This document shows, in pieces, positions 6,031 to 6,152 of a stretch of 6,152 nt of DNA. The number at the start of each line of letters is the position of its first letter. Within the stretch, counting starts at the first letter, position 1. Position numbers and translations under genes: made by a program. The notes beneath the pieces were generated by a model. It was not told where the DNA came from. It did no database searches and was given only the letters and a program-made list of their open reading frames with translations. Location of the stretch: the NCBI GenBank assembly GCA_020216625.1, contig JAIUYB010000152.1:1-6152 (forward strand). The letters are read 5' to 3'. The DNA is from Desulfarculus sp. GTDB lineage: Bacteria; Desulfobacterota; Desulfarculia; Desulfarculales; Desulfarculaceae.

Positions 6031-6059
6031 CCGCCTCCCGGCCAGGCGCCGGGAGGCGG
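6031..6059 (+). terminator. GC-rich hairpin just after the BKACE stop
   Basis: CCGCCTCCCGGC (6031-6042) pairs perfectly with GCCGGGAGGCGG (6048-6059): a 12-bp stem with a 5-base loop, 15 bases past the stop codon. It is followed by AAAGG rather than a U-tract, so alone it is more likely a 3'-end stabiliser or a pause/Rho-assisted site than an intrinsic terminator. Confidence 0.5.
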
Positions 6060-6060
6060 A

Positions 6061-6116
6061 AAGGCCCTTGGCATGCGTTTTTGCAGCTTGGTGCAAAAAG
6101 CCATGCCAAGGGCCTT
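6061..6116. terminator. Long 56-base hairpin, probable bidirectional terminator or palindromic element
   Basis: AAGGCCCTTGGCATG (6061-6075) pairs perfectly with CATGCCAAGGGCCTT (6102-6116), 15 bp. After a 2x2 mismatch the stem continues with TTTTTGCA (6078-6085) against TGCAAAAA (6092-6099), 8 bp, and a 6-base loop. Only CGATTT follows, so the U-tract is poor for a canonical terminator. The near-symmetry would work on either strand. Its place right after the last gene makes transcription termination the simplest role. The remaining bases to 6152 hold nothing I can call. Confidence 0.6.
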
Positions 6117-6152
6117 CGATTTCCTGATGACCTCCCTCGCGCGGTGTGGCCT

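Noticed and set aside
6127..6152. ATG at 6127 as the start of a further plus-strand gene
   Set aside because: No ribosome site, directly after the long hairpin, and only eight codons visible.

Overview
The window is a compact, GC-rich catabolic locus of five genes in two divergent transcription units that share one AT-rich control region (about 3830-3904). High GC, strong G/C preference at third codon positions, a fused TRAP-TAXI permease and a BKACE-family enzyme fit a proteobacterium in the broad sense. A Desulfobacterota (delta-proteobacterial) member is my best guess, but no marker gene here fixes the taxonomy. I see no mobile element, tRNA, rRNA or CRISPR array.

Left unit, minus strand, read from right to left: a FadR-type GntR regulator (2987-3754), a TAXI-family periplasmic substrate-binding protein (1987-2958), and a fused small-plus-large-subunit TRAP permease that runs off the left edge (1-1884). 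The regulator and binding-protein genes are 28 bases apart. The binding-protein and permease genes are 102 bases apart, and that gap holds a perfect 11-bp GC-rich hairpin.

Centre (3755-3988): a 234-base divergent intergenic region. It holds a strong sigma70-like promoter for the minus-strand operon (TTGACA, 18 bp, TATAAA), an exact TATAAT on the plus strand overlapping that -10, and a perfect 9-bp inverted repeat (GGTGCGAAT / ATTCGCACC) whose centre falls on the overlapping -10 elements. A stem-loop in the likely plus-strand leader lies between this repeat and the first gene.

Right unit, plus strand: an FAD-dependent oxidoreductase related to L-2-hydroxyglutarate dehydrogenase/oxidase (3989-5164), then, 17 bases later, a zinc-dependent beta-keto acid cleavage enzyme of the BKACE/DUF849 family (5182-6015). 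Two large hairpins (6031-6059 and 6061-6116) close the unit.

Inferred logic: the TRAP-TAXI system imports a small organic acid. The flavoenzyme oxidises a hydroxy acid (or similar) to a keto acid. The BKACE enzyme condenses a beta-keto acid with acetyl-CoA to give acetoacetate and a new acyl-CoA. The GntR protein senses the substrate or an intermediate and controls both units. Both enzymes differ from the characterised members at substrate-pocket or family-conserved positions, so the true substrate is probably neither L-2-hydroxyglutarate nor 3-keto-5-aminohexanoate. The whole may be an undescribed beta-keto (or beta-hydroxy) acid pathway.
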